Source: Geosiphon pyriformis
Taxonomy: Eukaryota; Glomeromycota; Glomeromycetes; Archaeosporales; Geosiphonaceae
Direction of reading: 5' to 3'
Assembly: GCA_016748015.1 (NCBI GenBank)
Contig: JAAOMT010000468.1
Span: 1-64,000, forward strand
DNA: 64,000 bases
The notes beneath the pieces were generated by a model. That model was not told where the DNA came from, ran no database searches, and was given only the letters and a program-made list of their open reading frames with translations. The position numbers were made by a program, and so were the translations under genes. This document shows positions 1-14,095 of the stretch, piece after piece. The first letter of the stretch is position 1; every line of letters begins with the position of its first letter.

Positions 1-3000
1 TGATAAATTGGTATAATTAATTAGTTTTTTTTTGGTTTAAATTCAATTTTAAATTTTTTTAATAAATAATAGTATATTAAAAACATAGTATTTTAGGTAC
101 TATTAGTTATCATAAATATAATACATTCTTAACAAAGTTGAATATTTATCTATATTAATTAATAAATTTGGATTTTTTTAAAAAATATTGGTAACTTGCT
201 GCTTTATAATATATATTTTAACTTTATCAAAATAGTTGTAATTTGATATTATTAATATATAATTATAAATTAGCTTTTTTTATTTGTTCAATATATTTTT
301 GGATTTTTTTATTAATAAGATTTATAAATTATTTTTAGATTATGAAAATATTAATATAATTTTTAAAGTGTATTATTGCAAGTTACATAAAATAGGGTTT
401 TTTTACTTTTTCAAAAATTTAAAGAGTATATTGACAGGTCTAATTACAAACTTTTCCTCTAAATATAACATCAATTCAACTATATATTTTATAAACAATT
501 ATCTACAAGTAAAACAAGAATTTATTATATTAGAATATATTAAACAGTAGTATAATTATTTTTTATTTAAATTGTATTATTTACAAAAGCTTTTGCTGCA
601 AAATACATAAAAAATAAGTATTTTGTATTTGTTTTTCTGTTTTATTAATCGTTTTATTGTTTAATTAATATCTATCTAATATTTTATTTTAATTAATCTT
701 ATATAAAAGTAGATTATAAAAATTTATTATAATAAAACAACACTTTTTTTCGGTTTAAACTAATTAATATTTAATATTTATTAATTAAATTATAATTTTG
801 CTTATGTAATAATAGTTAATATATTTAAAAAACTTTATAAATTACTAATATATTTTTTTTTTAATATTGTTATTTAATTAATCTATAAACTTTTTAAATT
901 TTTTTTATTTATATATAACCAATATTTAATTATAAAAATTTTAAAATTAAATTTTTTGTTGTTTTAATTAAAGCTATAGGTTTTGTGTTTGTTAAAATAT
1001 TTTTAATTTCAAACTTTAGAAATTATTAAGATTAGGCTTTTATTTAAAACTTGTAAATTTTTAATATATAAAAGTTAAATACCAATAAGTTTAACAATAA
1101 ATCTAATTAAGAAAGCTAATTTTGTCAATTCAGTTTTCAAAAAAGCTAATTTAAAGTCAATTACAGAATTAACAACAGCAACAAAAAAACAAAAGAAGCA
1201 ACAATATTTATATATAATTTTGCATTAGTAAAATAACTATTAAAAACTTTGAAATTAATTACAAAATTTAACAAAATTTTTGGCAAATAAAAAAAAATAT
1301 TTTATACTTAAAAACCAATTAATCCAAATTTTAATACTTAAAACAATATTGAAAATCAGAAGTTTTTTATAAAACATACCTCTTTTTTAAATTATTAGTT
1401 TTAATAATAGCATTATTTAATTTTGTTAAAAACCAAAAATAACAAAAATATATCTTAACTGTTAAGTAAAATCAAAGAACAAAAAAATAAAACAGATATA
1501 ATTACATAGTTAAAAAATTAATTTACTAATTTTAAAAGAATATAGCCAAATAAAAGATTTATTAACTTGGTTTTAAAAATGTTTTTAGAAATAATAATCT
1601 TTTTAATTCAAAAAATTAATTAATAAGTTAAAGCAATATTCAAAAATTTACAAAACTTAAAAGCAAAACCAAATATCACAGAAAATTTATAATTTTTAAA
1701 GTAATTTAAACGAGTATTTTAGCAAACTGTATTTGAATAATAATATTTAAAAAACCTATAATACAAATTTTATAAAAAAAAGTTAAAAATTGTTCTTAAT
1801 AACTAATTTTAAACTAAAAAAATCATGTTAAAACTAAAATACAGTTTTAACATATTTTAATTTTAAAAGTTTTATTAAACATTAAAGTAAAAATTATTAT
1901 TAAAATTTACAATATTTTTAAAAAACAAAAAAAAATACTTTAATTTTTAATTTAATCTAATTTTTAAAATTAAAAGATTTAATAAATTAATTAATAAAAA
2001 TAGTATGCAAAATATAACTTATTTTGTTTTTTAAAATTAACAATATTAATTAAAATTCAACATATTAAATAATTTAGTCATGTATTAATTAAAACTAGCT
2101 TTAATTAAAATGTTATTATTGTTATTATTTGAATAAAAAAAGAAATTATTGTTTACAATCAGATTTAAATAGACATTATAATTGAAATAATTATTATAAA
2201 ATTGGTATAAATACCAAAAAATTAGATAAAACAAGTGTTTTATTTTTTACAAAAATAAAAACAGGCTTTAAATTGAAATTAATACTCTAAAAATACAAAA
2301 AAATATATTATTATTTGGTATCTTAAAAATATTCGTTAACTTTAACTAAATAAAAAATTTGTTTTTTTGTTTTTTTGGTTATTTAAACAACTATAAAAAA
2401 GATTAAAAATGAAAAAAAAAGACTTAATTAACAATTTGCTATTAGAAAATTTTTTTTGCTTTTTTTACTTTTTGTTTTGGAAAAATATAAAAAAAGTTTT
2501 TTACTTTGCTAATTTTATGAAACAATATATAAGTTTTATTATATTGCTTTTTAATTATTTTAATTAAATTACTTATATATTTAAATAACTTATATTTTTT
2601 TTATATAATATGCAAATTTTTAACACTTGAAAAAAACAATTAAAAACCAAAAAAATTTCAATATTTAAATAATAATAGAATTTTTATTTTTTAATTAAAA
2701 AATATTTAAACAATATAAATTATATTAAAACTAATAAGATAAAAAAGAATTTTAAATCGTATAATAAAATATTATATAATAAACAATTAAAATTTACATA
2801 TATGTTGAATTTATATTTGGTTTTAACCGAAAAAATTAATTTAAAAATTAAATATTTGATACAATAAAAGTTTCAAACAATATTAAGTTGGTTAAATCTA
2901 AATAATTGAATTAATTAATTAAAAAATTTATAAATTTATAGCAAAAAAAACTTGAAAATTTACCAAAAAGATAAAGCAAATATAAAAAAATTAATATTAT

Positions 3001-4459
3001 TAAAAATAAACATGTTGTATTAATTGATTTTAAGCAATAATAAATTAAGAACAAAATAAATAAAATAACAAAACATAATAGTATTAAAATATAATATTTA
3101 ATAAGTATGAGTTAATATACTTATTAAAACTTGTATAATTAGTATGATAAATTAAGAGTTTTATAGTTAAATATAAAATAATATAGTTTTAATTAGCTTA
3201 AATAACTGATTAAATCTGAATAAATAAACATTAATTGCATTTAATATAGAATATATACTAAATTTTTAAGCAATTTAAAAAAAAAAGTTATTAGTCTTAA
3301 TTATTTATATCAAAATTAATTATAAATTGTTTTTATTTTGTTATAATTTGTATTATCTTTTCAGTTAATTATTTCTTTAATTTTTATTAATTAACTTTGA
3401 TTACAAAACTTTTTATTAATTTACAAAAAATAAATATTAATGTTTTAATATTTAAAATTATTACAAATCTACAATATAAATTTGTTTTATAAATTTTTAT
3501 TGATATTATAAATAGAATTTATAAGTATTAATTATTCGTAATATTGCAAAATATTATATATATATATATATGTGTGTTTGTCAATGTATGTATATAGTGT
3601 GTAATGAAAAACTTGTATTTTTAAAAGGCTTATAATTTATCAAAAAATTCACATAATATTTTTTAATTATTATTTGCAATTATTATTTTACAATAAGGTT
3701 TTATTATTATCCAATTAGAGCTTTTTTTACCATCTTTTTTATAAATACTCTCAGAAATAAATTTTTAAGCAATTTTACATTTGTGCTTTAGATTGTTAAT
3801 TTATTATAATGGCCATTCATTATCTTAATAAAACAAAATAAATTTGTTTTTCTTTTTTCATAAAAACTATTTTAAACAAAAAATTTTGTGATTTTGTGAT
3901 ATAGTGCAAGTTGGATGTGAATCTTTGTATCAAAATTTTAGTGTGTTCCAAAATTAACAGAAAGTTATTTCCAATTGTTATTCAAGTATCAGTGAGCTTA
4001 TTTATGTGTTGTTTTTATGCTTATCTGGAAGTATTGGTGTTGTTTAAAGAACGATATTTTTGTATTCAAGAGTTGCTAAATGTCTTCTAATTGTTTTGTA
4101 GAATATTTTTTATGGGTTGAATCCTAATCTTTGATGTTTTTTCAACAAAACTCTAAAAATAATAGATCATTCAAACTTGTGGATCGGCTACGAAATGAAA
4201 CCAATATTTGAAGAGTTTCATTGTTGATTATAAATTTTCTTATCTATATTTATAACATACATATTTTGCACACATTAAATGAATTATTCTTCATTCTATT
4301 TTAAATTTGTTTTCTAAAAAATGATCAATTTAATTTTAAATATTTTTAGTCCCAAATTTTTACAATAGTCATAAATTTTACACTTCATATATTATGGTCA
4401 TTCTATTTAACCATGTTTCTTAAGGAGACAAAATTTAGCTTATAAATTAAAAAAATAAG
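1..4459. other. AT-rich gene-free stretch
   Basis: This stretch is made almost entirely of A and T runs and has no convincing coding sequence. A short (TA)n run lies near 3552-3572. From about 3880 to 4450 the base composition is a little less extreme, which fits a 3' untranslated or intergenic zone of the F-box gene downstream on the minus strand. The 88-codon open frame at 284-550 is low-complexity F/I/N/K/Y and looks like chance in AT-rich DNA. Confidence 0.7.
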
Positions 4460-6065
4460 TTATAATGGGAAATATTTGCCTAAAATTCCTAAGAAAAAAA
4501 AAAGCGATAAATTAACAACAGGTAACTGACCAGAGCTAATAAAAATTTATAAAAAAAAAAAGAGTAATATACAAACCTGCAAAGTCTACATATTTTCGGC
4601 TAATGTTGTGTTGTTGTAAAAATAATTCTTGTTGCACTGTGAATTTCATATAAAAAGGAAGATCCAGTAGTTTAAGCTTATTATTTGGATGTGAAAAGCC
4701 CTCTTCCAAAAAACCTAGGTTCAAATATATGTTTGTAATGACAACCCCATCAGCTATATAAAGCATGGATGATTTTATTCGTAAAGCTCGCATTGAATAT
4801 GGCAAAATTTCAGCAATTTCTGTGAATGCTGTGACCGCATTTGAAGAAAGGTCGAGTCGGAATGAGAAACGCTCAAGATTCGAAAAGTATTTCAACAATT
4901 CGCATGCAACCTCTTTTGATAATGGATCTTCGATTTCCAGACAGATGAGATTAGAAGCTGTTCGGTTAATTAATGATGCCCATATTGCACTTGAAGATTG
5001 GCCATTCGGTGTTGTTTCTAGACGTAAGTATTTTAGATTTCTTCCAGCTGTTTCGATTATTCGTGTAAAAGTTTGATTTACTAATTCTCTGCTAATTTTT
5101 GTAGGAGTATCACAAAATAAGCTTAAACATTCCATATTTTTGAAAAAAGCTTGGGTTGTTGATAAATTAATAGGGCTAACCATATCTTTTCTATAATTAA
5201 ATCGAAGATCGAGACATTTGAGATTGACAAAAAGAGTACACTTGTCATATATTTCTTGTGTAAATATCTCGAAATCATATTGATAAATTCTCAATGATTG
5301 GAGAGTGTTGCTCAAGAGCATTTTCAATAGCCAAGAATACCGTGGTAACTTGATAAGAGTAAGAGAGGTAAAATGGTTTATTGATGTAGATATTCCTTTG
5401 GTTCTTATTTCACTATACTTCATACGCATCGTTGTATCTGTTTCCATTTCGTAAAATAAATGCTTGACATTTCGACATTTTGCGGATAAATAAAAAAAAT
5501 TTCTCGGATCCGTATTTGAGAATCGAATAAGATCCACGCTCTTTAATAATTGGTTACAGGCTGGGGATTTAAGACCACTCCAAAATGTCGATTTTGGATG
5601 ACATGTGATCCATATAGTTTTCAAATTTGCCCCTTTTCTTGCAAAAAGTCTAATGATTGCTTGCATAAGAATTTCCACTTTTTGTTCTTGATCCCATCTG
5701 AGGCTAAGATAACGTGATTCGGGGAATAAAAAAACTTTCACCTCGAATGTAAAGGTTTTCATGTTTAATTCTTGTAGAAAAGAAGGATAATTAAAGCTTG
5801 GAACAAGTGTTGTTGGTGGTTTAGCTATTCGATTCGTTTGAAGATATTGCCACTCTAATGTTGAAAAACATCCTAATAAGGTCGCCATTGGGTTATTGGG
5901 TGAATAGTGACCCCTAAATGGGGAACTCCATAGTAGCGGAATTATTTCTCGACACCGTTGACGATCAATTGAAAGACACTTAAATAAAGATCCATGATCT
6001 AAATTTTCGAAAATTTCTTTGCGGATTTCTAGCGGCAACGTTATAAAGAGACTTTTTGTAGTCAT
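4460..6065 (-). CDS. F-box / LRR-like protein
   Basis: The protein begins with an F-box-like segment (about residues 5-50: LPLEIRKEIFENLDHGSLFK, then IPLLWSSPF), followed by some 450 residues of Leu-rich, LRR-like sequence. F-box proteins are substrate adaptors of SCF ubiquitin ligases; the N-terminus would bind Skp1 and the repeats a target. Such genes are greatly expanded in Glomeromycotina. The start is the ATG at 6065. Exon 1 probably ends at 4577 (GCAG|gtttgt) and joins a 29-nt exon at 4488-4460 after a pyrimidine-rich acceptor (ttcttag), giving 505 residues. If that intron is not spliced, the frame runs on to 4536 (509 residues). No target can be inferred. The nearest neighbour is the GH47 gene on the same strand. 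Confidence 0.8.
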
Positions 6066-6577
6066 TTTTTTTTAAAAAAGATAAAGAAATTCTTGGAAAT
6101 TAAGGGTAATTAAGGGTAATTAAAATAATAAAGTAACGGTTCAAAAACCCATTTTATTCAATTCAACAATAAAGATTGGTGGTTCCATGTGCATGTGCAT
6201 GTACATGTACATTTAAAATTCTTTTTTATCAATTGTGTAACTTGGGTTGATGAAAATTAGTAATTCAAGTTTTAAATAAGACTTTATCACACACAAATTT
6301 CAGACTTTAACATTATAAATAAGCTCATATTTAAATCCTTATATATATACACACAAACACACACATAGATACATAAACTTTAATCTTTTAATCAAAGATG
6401 ATTAAATAGTAAAAAATTGGCTAATCTTTATTAATTTAATTTTCTTTAAGAAATTTCTCAATCTTGAAATGTATGTACTGCTAACTTTTGTTATATTAAT
6501 CCTCCATTTTTAGTTATTCTTAATAGTAACCAAAAAATTTTGCATATCATCTTGGAAACTCCAAGGATGAATCGTTT
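6066..6577. other. intergenic, F-box to GH47
   Basis: No gene is seen. It contains a short alternating purine-pyrimidine repeat of GTGCAT/GTACAT units at about 6188-6212 and an AT-rich stretch with (CA)-like steps near 6348-6366. It should hold the promoter of the F-box gene and the 3' end of the mannosidase gene, both on the minus strand. Confidence 0.6.
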
Positions 6578-8539
6578 TCATTCTCGATTCCAACCATCAC
6601 CACGTACTTCCGATGTAGGCTTAAAAATCGGAAAAGGGTGAGCTTCAGTAGTAAAAACAAATTTATCAAATGGGAAACGATCGTTATCAGGATCGTCGAA
6701 TAATAAGTAAAAATATTTCAAAGTTTCAGTCTGAATTTTTTTATTGTCGACAAATTCGTGAATTGAAATCAGAAATGGATAAAAGAAATTTATAAATTAA
6801 AAATTCATGAGAACAGCCGGTCAAAAATGATCAAAATAATTTTCAACAAACCAGCCAAAATGATTCCATCTTGTCACGTTTAGCTGAGGTCACATTCCTC
6901 ACGTCTTGAAGCTCAAAATAAGCACCATCTTCTAATTTAGCATACTTTTCAAAGGCTTCGAAGATTGTCCAGCCCCATTCTCTATGGTTGGAGGGAAAAA
7001 AATTTCAATTTTAGAAGGTTTAAATCTTAATAGTTGTAGCAAAAATCAAATTCAAAATTCAAGAATACTCTCTCACCTATATTTTAAATCGCCAGTGATT
7101 TTCCAAAGATAATAAAAACTTTCAATCGTTTCAGGTCGAAGTTGATTATGTGTTTGACCAGGTAGTATATCAAAATCCGGTTTAATCCGTGAGCTCATTT
7201 CGAATTTAACGATTTCAGGAGCAATGTTAGTTGCGGTAAAAAAATACAATTGGGCACAGGTTTCAGTCAGTTCCACAGCAACTTTGAAATCTTCATTATC
7301 TGTTAATCGTGATTTTGGATTTTGAGGATTTGTGATTGAACCAAGGGCTAATGCGCCACCCATAAAGCATGTCAAATGGTCCATTACATGGTTGTTTGTA
7401 AGATCCCGAGGGTACTGTACAATCTCACCAAAATGTAATCGGTTATTTGGTAGGGAATAGGCAATAAGATGTTTTTTAATGCCAAAGACTGCTTCGTTCC
7501 ACAATCGACGATAAATTGGTTCAGTCCCTGCTGTCTGTATATATGACTTTAGCAAATATTCTAAATATCGAGTATGAATGAAAAAATATTTAACGCGCGA
7601 AACAAAATGATTGAGGAGAAAAATTCAAGAAATTTCATTCAAAAAGTACCATAATAACTATCCCCATTACCACCAACCCTGATCCAGGGACTATCGAATT
7701 CGCCAGAGGTCACGCTCGAAATAAAAAAAATTAATAAAGTGAAATTCAAAATACAAAATACAAAAAAAACAATCAAATAATTATTTTACCCAAAGAAATT
7801 CTTACTTCAATCGAAGTGGACATAGGCCATCCAATTTTTCTAATCCATCAATATGAAATATAATTTTTTCGGCAGCACGCCAATACTTTTCATCACCAGT
7901 TAAATGAGATAAATATCGAAATTCAAGGTTTAAGGTTCCCGCTTCAGCCAATCCAATAAAATCAAGAGTTCCTGATCCTGATCTTAAATTCACAAATAGA
8001 TAAGGTAAAACAGCTGATGGTGTTGAAAAACTAGCCATCAATCGATCCCCTAGATCTTTAGATTTTTCCAAATAAAGTTTATCATTCCCAGACAGATGAT
8101 ACGCGCTCAGTAACCCACCCAAAACTCTTATAGTTATTTCAAAAATTTGAGCCGAGGAATCTTGATTAAAATCCAATTTTGTAGCAACCCATTCTCTAGC
8201 TTTCTTGTATTCTTCATCAAGTTTCATGATCAACAGCGTATCTAACGAGTCAACTATCGTAAATCCGACACCAATACCGACAAGATTTGAACCATTATGA
8301 CTGACTGGATGATAGAGATCGTAGCCCCAAGCATCTTTCTCGTACGCATCCCAAGATCGTTTGAAAGCTTGTTTGACTTGTTCTTGACGTTCGAACCATA
8401 AAGTTTTATAAAGTCTCTTATCATTTTGCTTTCGAAGATGAGCTTCATAAAATGTATTGGTTAACCATAGAATCCCAATGAAGAATGTGGTCAAGAGTGT
8501 TAATTGAAAGAATCGATAGATTAAAGATTTTCGTAACAT
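6578..8539 (-). CDS. GH47 mannosyl-oligosaccharide 1,2-alpha-mannosidase
   Basis: Glycoside hydrolase family 47 enzyme that trims alpha-1,2-mannose from N-glycans in the ER/Golgi. Five exons by splice signals: 8539-7806, 7714-7650, 7560-7077, 6982/6981-6852 and 6730-6578, giving about 521 residues with every junction in frame. Residues about 9-27 form a type II signal anchor (FFQLTLLTTFFIGILWL) after a short basic cytosolic end. GH47 hallmarks are present: IVDSLDTLLIM, GSGTLDFIGLAEAGTLNLEF, DSPWIRVGGNGDSYYEYLLK, HLTCFMGGALALG and ETCAQLYF (the two conserved cysteines), RPETIESFYYLW with a catalytic Glu, DKMESFWLTETLKYFYLLF, and a terminal TTEAHPFPIF with the Ca2+-binding Thr. The first ATG (8539) is chosen because it precedes the anchor. 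Length and motifs are those of a complete, active enzyme. Whether it acts in the ER or the Golgi cannot be decided. Confidence 0.93.
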
Positions 8540-9336
8540 TTGCTAAGGTTTCAAAAGATATTTATAGTTAACAAAAGAAAATGATAAATAGCACTTCAGT
8601 TTGATGAAATTATCCTTGGTGGGGGGAATGATTTTGAAGCTGAATTAATTTACTAAAAAATGGAGAGAGGTCAGTTTACAATATTAAAAATATATTTTTG
8701 AGTGGGAGTGAACTCAATTACTACAAGACTTTTATGATTTTACATACCCTTAAAAATCATGATTTTATTATTTTAAATCCTTTGAACTTTTGATCTTTGA
8801 TATTTGATGAAAAAAAAAACGAGGGATTGAGATTTTAACAATCAAAAAATCTGTGTTTCCTTTAAAAAATCGATCAAATTTTGATGTTTCACTTATAAAT
8901 GTTTGTATATCAACTTGTTAAACATGCATGCACAAAACTAATTTTGGAATAGAGCAGAAATAGAAATAGCGTACCCAAAAGATATTTTAGTTATAAAACC
9001 AAATATTTAGTAATTCGCCTTTTACCCAGTGACAGCCGGTTAAAGGGATATAATTTTGTTGCTGAAACGGAAAAAAAGCCTCACCCTTAATCAAGAAAAT
9101 GCTTGAAAATTATGAATTTCATTGTATGACAGGGGTAAAAATTCAAAGATGCTTTGTAAGCCTTGGATTTCCAGTTTCACTAATAACCGATAAGAATTGC
9201 CGTTCGTATCACCTGTTAAAGATAACAAAAAGCATCAAATAAAATTAAAAAAAGGAAATAGGATTTCATTCTTCTTTTATAGCAGGCATTTAATCGTACA
9301 CTTTTACCTTTGAAATTTCAAGTAAATCCCAATTAT

Positions 9337-9367
<31 letters not shown>

Positions 9368-9395
9368 TAATCTAGCTTTAAAGTAATCCTTTATA
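8540..9395. other. divergent intergenic region, GH47 / kelch 1
   Basis: This separates two divergently transcribed genes and should carry both promoters. A (CA)n run of about 13 units lies at 9340-9366, just upstream of the chosen kelch start. The part around 9000-9230 is less AT-rich and has a short open stretch on the minus strand after an acceptor-like sequence, but no family is recognisable and no gene is called. Confidence 0.5.
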
Positions 9396-11462
9396 ATGAT
9401 TAAAAATTTGTGGGTAATTTTTGTAAAGGCATGGGTAATTTCGTCAATTCCAAATTTAGTTTTGACAGCTGAGAATGTTGACATATCATATCATCGATGG
9501 TTCGTCTTTCTTTTTTAAATGAAATTTTCCCAAAAAGATTAATCAATTTAACGTGAATTGATTATATTTTAAAATTTTTTAAGGTCTCATACCGCTACGT
9601 TAATTGATAAAACGTAAGTTGATATCAGTTTCAGTCACAAAAAAATGGTGAAATTTTTATTTGACCTTTTTCTCTTTGTCTTTCTCTTTCTCTTTCTCTT
9701 TCTCTTTCTCTTTCTCTTTCTCTTTCTCTTTCCTATAGCCTTTATTTATATGGTGGTAAAACTGAGATGGGAAAAGTATTAAACGACAATACAACAGATA
9801 GTAACGATCTATGGACCTTAGATATAACCCAAAAATTCGATGTTTTCTCACCACCGTGGAAAAAAGTCGAAACTTCAAACATTGCACCAAAAGTGTCTCG
9901 ACATTCAGCAACATACGGTGGAAAAAATAATGAAATTTTAGTAATATTTGGAGGTGAAACAGGGACTATACCAATACCTCAAAATTCTTTATTTTATTTC
10001 AACACTATTTCATCACAGTGGTCAAATCCAAATATAAATATAACTGATGGATCAGTATCACCATCTACGCGTCGTCTTGGACATACATCTACAACAAGCA
10101 TCAATAATTCAATCATATATTTTATTGGTGGTCAACATTATATTGATTATCAGTATACAAGAATTTATCAAGAAATTGCTGAACTAGATACAATTCAAAA
10201 TAATTGGTCTTTTTCTTATGATTCTAAATCTTCATTAGCATTTAATATGTTATATGGAAGAATGGGACATTCTGCAACCTTATTAAAAGATGGAAAAATT
10301 TATATTATTGGAGGTTTTAATGAGCCTAAATTAGAATTGGTTGGTATGCAGAATGTTGATGTTTTTGATACAAAAAATTTTTTATGGTCGAGTATGGTAA
10401 GTGAAGAAATTTTTTTAAATAAATAAATATATATATATATATATACATTTCATTTCTCAAATTTTGTTTTAAATAATTTAGACGATTGATGGAAATATCC
10501 CACCATCTCGTAGATTTCACGGAGCTGTTGCAAGTAAGCCGTTTTAAAAACCTTTGATTTTCTTATTTTTTAACATTTCAGTCATTTATTTAAAAAAAAA
10601 AATTTATTTTCATAGATTCGAATAGTACGGCTGTAATAATATTTGGTGGTGCAGATGTTTCGGCAGTCAACTGTTACAATGATCTTTATATTCTAAACAC
10701 ATTAACTTCCCCAATGACATGGTCCTTTCAATCAATGAAAGGTCAAATACCCGGTAAAAGATGTGATTTAACTATGACTTTAGTAGGTACTAATATCATT
10801 GTTTTACATGGTAAGTAAAATAATTTAATTTTTTAGAAAGTTATCTTTTCCAATTCTAATTATGTATCTTTTTCATGAATATTTTCGTTTTTTTTAAAAA
10901 AAAAATAAAGGATACGTGGTAAGCATCTAAATTTTTCCACTATTTTCGATTATTTTTCAAATCATCAGCTATTTAATATCATTTTTTTTTTACCTAGCCT
11001 AACCCTACCTCTGCACAATACTTTTTCGTCTTGGACACAACAACTTGGGTCTGGGAAATTTCATATACTCCAAGAAATCTGGAATTAACATGGCCCCCAT
11101 TTAAATCTTTCCTCACGTCAAACTCCACATATCAAAACGCAAATTCCACATCAACTTTAAAGCCACCAACAGATACTCTTCCATTATCAACAACAATAAC
11201 AACAACAAACAAAGCTTTAATAATAGCATTATCAGTCGCAGCAGGAATAATAATAATCTTTATACTAATTGGGTTATTCTATTTCTTGAAAAGTCGAAAA
11301 GGTTTTTCACCATTTTCAAAATTCAGATCACTCATAGGGACCAATCATCCCTATAAAGATAAAAATTCAGCAAATAAACCAGTCTCGGGGGTTACAACAG
11401 AGGGGCCGGTATTATATGAGGATCGAGTATCTGCACATGAAATTCAAAGTAATGATGAATAG
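9396..11462 (+). CDS. kelch-repeat type I membrane protein (copy 1)
   Basis: Seven exons: 9396-9499, 9584-9613, 9739-10396, 10482-10533, 10616-10810, 10911-10918 and 10998-11462, coding for 503 residues. The N-terminus is a signal peptide (start MIKNLWVIFVKAWVI). The body is a kelch beta-propeller with repeated GG motifs (LYLYGGKTEMG, VIFGGETG, IYFIGGQ, IYIIGGFNE, VIIFGGAD). A low-complexity Thr/Ser/Pro stalk, one membrane helix (ALIIALSVAAGIIIIFILIG) and a short basic cytosolic tail follow. Kelch propellers bind proteins, so a cell-surface binding role is likely, but the ligand is unknown. The ATG at 9396 is chosen because it opens a signal peptide in frame with exon 2. It is adjacent to a paralogue with the same gene structure. 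Exon 6 is only 8 nt. Confidence 0.88.
9680..9732 (+). repeat. (CTTTCT)n tract in kelch 1 intron 2
   Basis: A pure pyrimidine hexamer repeat fills the 3' half of the second intron and runs directly into the tcctatag acceptor. It is read as an expanded polypyrimidine tract, not as coding sequence. Confidence 0.85.
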
Positions 11463-12548
11463 TGCTTTTGGGGAGGGTGGAGGATGGGGGGTGGATAATA
11501 AATTTTTGATTCGAAAATATTTATAAAATGAATAAAATTCTTGTTTGAGAAATATCTGAAAATAAGAATTTAATATAATTTTTTTCTGGCTTTAAACTAC
11601 TCAATATCTTGATTTAAAGTGACAATTTAAAGAGAAATTAAAACCAAATTTGATTTTACACTCTTAAGTATTCAATTTAAAGTTATTAAATTACAAATTT
11701 CTTATAAATTTCATTTGTTCAATAAAAATGTATATAAAAGAGACAATAAATTATACTTTGAGAACTTTTATAAACAATTTTTATACTCATTAAATCATCA
11801 TTATTTTTTCAATGTTAACACATTAGTTTATATGAAATAATTCCAAACTTGAGAAAAAAAAAAGTATAATTTTTATAAAAAAAAAATTTTCTTTATAATT
11901 TTTGAATTTTCATTCAATAAATAAGTAAATATGCATAAATTTGAAAATCTTCAACATCCACATTTTTTGATTCCAATTTTTTAAAATGAGAATTCTTATA
12001 TAATAACCCCAATTAATCGTGTACAGAATAATAAAATAAGGTTTCTACCCAGTTTTCTTTATTAAGTGAAAAAGGCCAATCCTAAAAAAGCTTTTATATG
12101 TCACAGCATGATGTCATACACTTGGAATCACAGTATCTTTAATTGTGAAATTTATTTCTAAAAATGTCAAACAACATTTTTTTCTGTCCAAAGAAAACAA
12201 CGAAAAATAACTCGCGTGAAAGAAATGTCAGGTATTACCAATTGAATTTTTGCAAAAAGACAAAAAAAATACTTTTTATTTTCCTTTGTGATAATTCTTA
12301 ATGTTTTACCTCGTTAATTTCTTTATTAAGGTTTCTACTGGTTTAGGTAACAAGTATTAATAACTTTGGTAAATTGCTACGAATTCCTTGTTTTAGATTT
12401 TTTTTTTTGCAATTTAAAATATTTCATTAAAAAAGCTGCTGGTCCATAAAAAAAATGTTTTCAATACGTTAAAAAAAAAACTTGAAGGCTTTTCTAGTTT
12501 TAACAATTTTCTATTGTCGTCGTCTTAAAATTCACATAAAAATCTCAC
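11463..12548. other. intergenic between tandem kelch genes
   Basis: AT-rich, with no gene seen. It contains a short GGGGAGGGTGGAGG stretch just after the stop of copy 1 and several A/T homopolymers. It should hold the terminator of copy 1 and the promoter of copy 2. Confidence 0.6.
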
Positions 12549-14054
12549 ATGTATAATCAAACTTTTATCATTTATTTATTATGGATAAATATTGTAATAG
12601 TTTACTATTTATCTTCTCTAGCAATTGCTAGTGGGCCTTCTTACAGATGGTGCGTATAAGATTGATTACTCGAATAATTGTTTATATAAGTGAAGAAATC
12701 TTTACTCCTGACAAAAAAATCTAATTAAATATATACATATTTATTTATTTTACCTAGGCAACATTCAACGATTTTAATTGATAACAAGTGAGTTTCAAAA
12801 GTTATTTTTCAAGCAAATTCTTTAACATCAAGTTAAACCTTCTATTTTTTACTCTGAAAGGATCTATGTTTTTGGTGGAAAAGTTGGGAGCGGCAATATT
12901 ACAAATACAAATGAACTGTGGATCTTAAATGTTTCAATACCATTCAATACACTTTCGGCACCGTGGCTTCAAGGTATCTCAGATAATGCTCCTACAGTCT
13001 GTGGACATACAGCAAGTTTAAGCGGGGAAAATAACGATCAAATGATCATATTTGGAGGAGAAGCTTCCACAATACCATTACCCTCGAGCACTCTTTACAA
13101 TTTTAATACGAAAACTTTACAATGGTCAAACATTAAAAGCAATTCATCTCTTTCTACAAGACGTGTGGGTCATGCTGCCATAAATAATTTTAATAAATTG
13201 ACAATTTATTTTCTCGGTGGTCAAATTTATTCTGATTCTCAATATACGAATATTTATCCGGATGCTTTGGCGTTTGATACTGCGAGGAACAGCTTGTCTA
13301 ATGTAACTTCTACTATATCGAGCTCCAGGAGAATGCTACACACCGCCACAAGTTTAGTTGATGGAAAGATTTATATAATTGGAGGACAAAGTGAGTCAAA
13401 GAAAGAATTGGTCTCAATGAATGATATTGATGTATATGATACTGTCAGTGGCCTTTGGTCAACTCAGGTATTTGTCGTTAGAAATTTGTTAATATTATTT
13501 CCATAACGGTTCCCTTTATTCTAAAAAGTAGTTTAAAATTATAGATAGCTCAAGGGGATAGTCCACTGCCTCGTCGAGGTCATGCAGCTGTCGTTTTACC
13601 AGGTAGAAATACAGATCTCTATGTAGGAGTGAAGCTTCAAGCCTATATTTACCCATTTCATTTAATAGAAACCAATAAGATCTTAATATTCGGTGGTACA
13701 GACCAAAATGGGACAGTTTATTACAATGATCTTACTACTTTAGATACATCGACTAAACCGTTGACTTGGTCAAAACAAGTAACAAAAGGATCAGGACCAT
13801 CAGCAAGGGCTGGACATAGTATGACTATGGTCGGAACAAACATAATTGTGCTAAATGGTGAGTTGTAATTTTGTGGATTCAAGAAATTTTAAATTTTCCA
13901 TTTCTTTCTCTAATTTTATAATTTCTTTTTAATATGTATACGTCACGTCTTTTTAGGGATTACGGTAATTTTCTTTGAACTTTTGCAATTTTTTCATTCG
14001 CTTTTTTTTAATTCTCTAATTCTAAGATTTTCTTCCAACCCATTTATTAGAATG

Positions 14055-14095
<41 letters not shown>

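Noticed and set aside
4765-5076. 103-codon + strand frame
   Set aside because: Antisense shadow of the F-box gene, which has the longer frame and clear domain features.
9657-9914. minus-strand frame ending in Lys-Glu repeats
   Set aside because: Reverse reading of the intronic CTTTCT repeat plus a kelch exon.
13603-13668. reading through this stretch as coding
   Set aside because: The frame is open, but splice sites and copy 1 structure favour a 66-nt intron.
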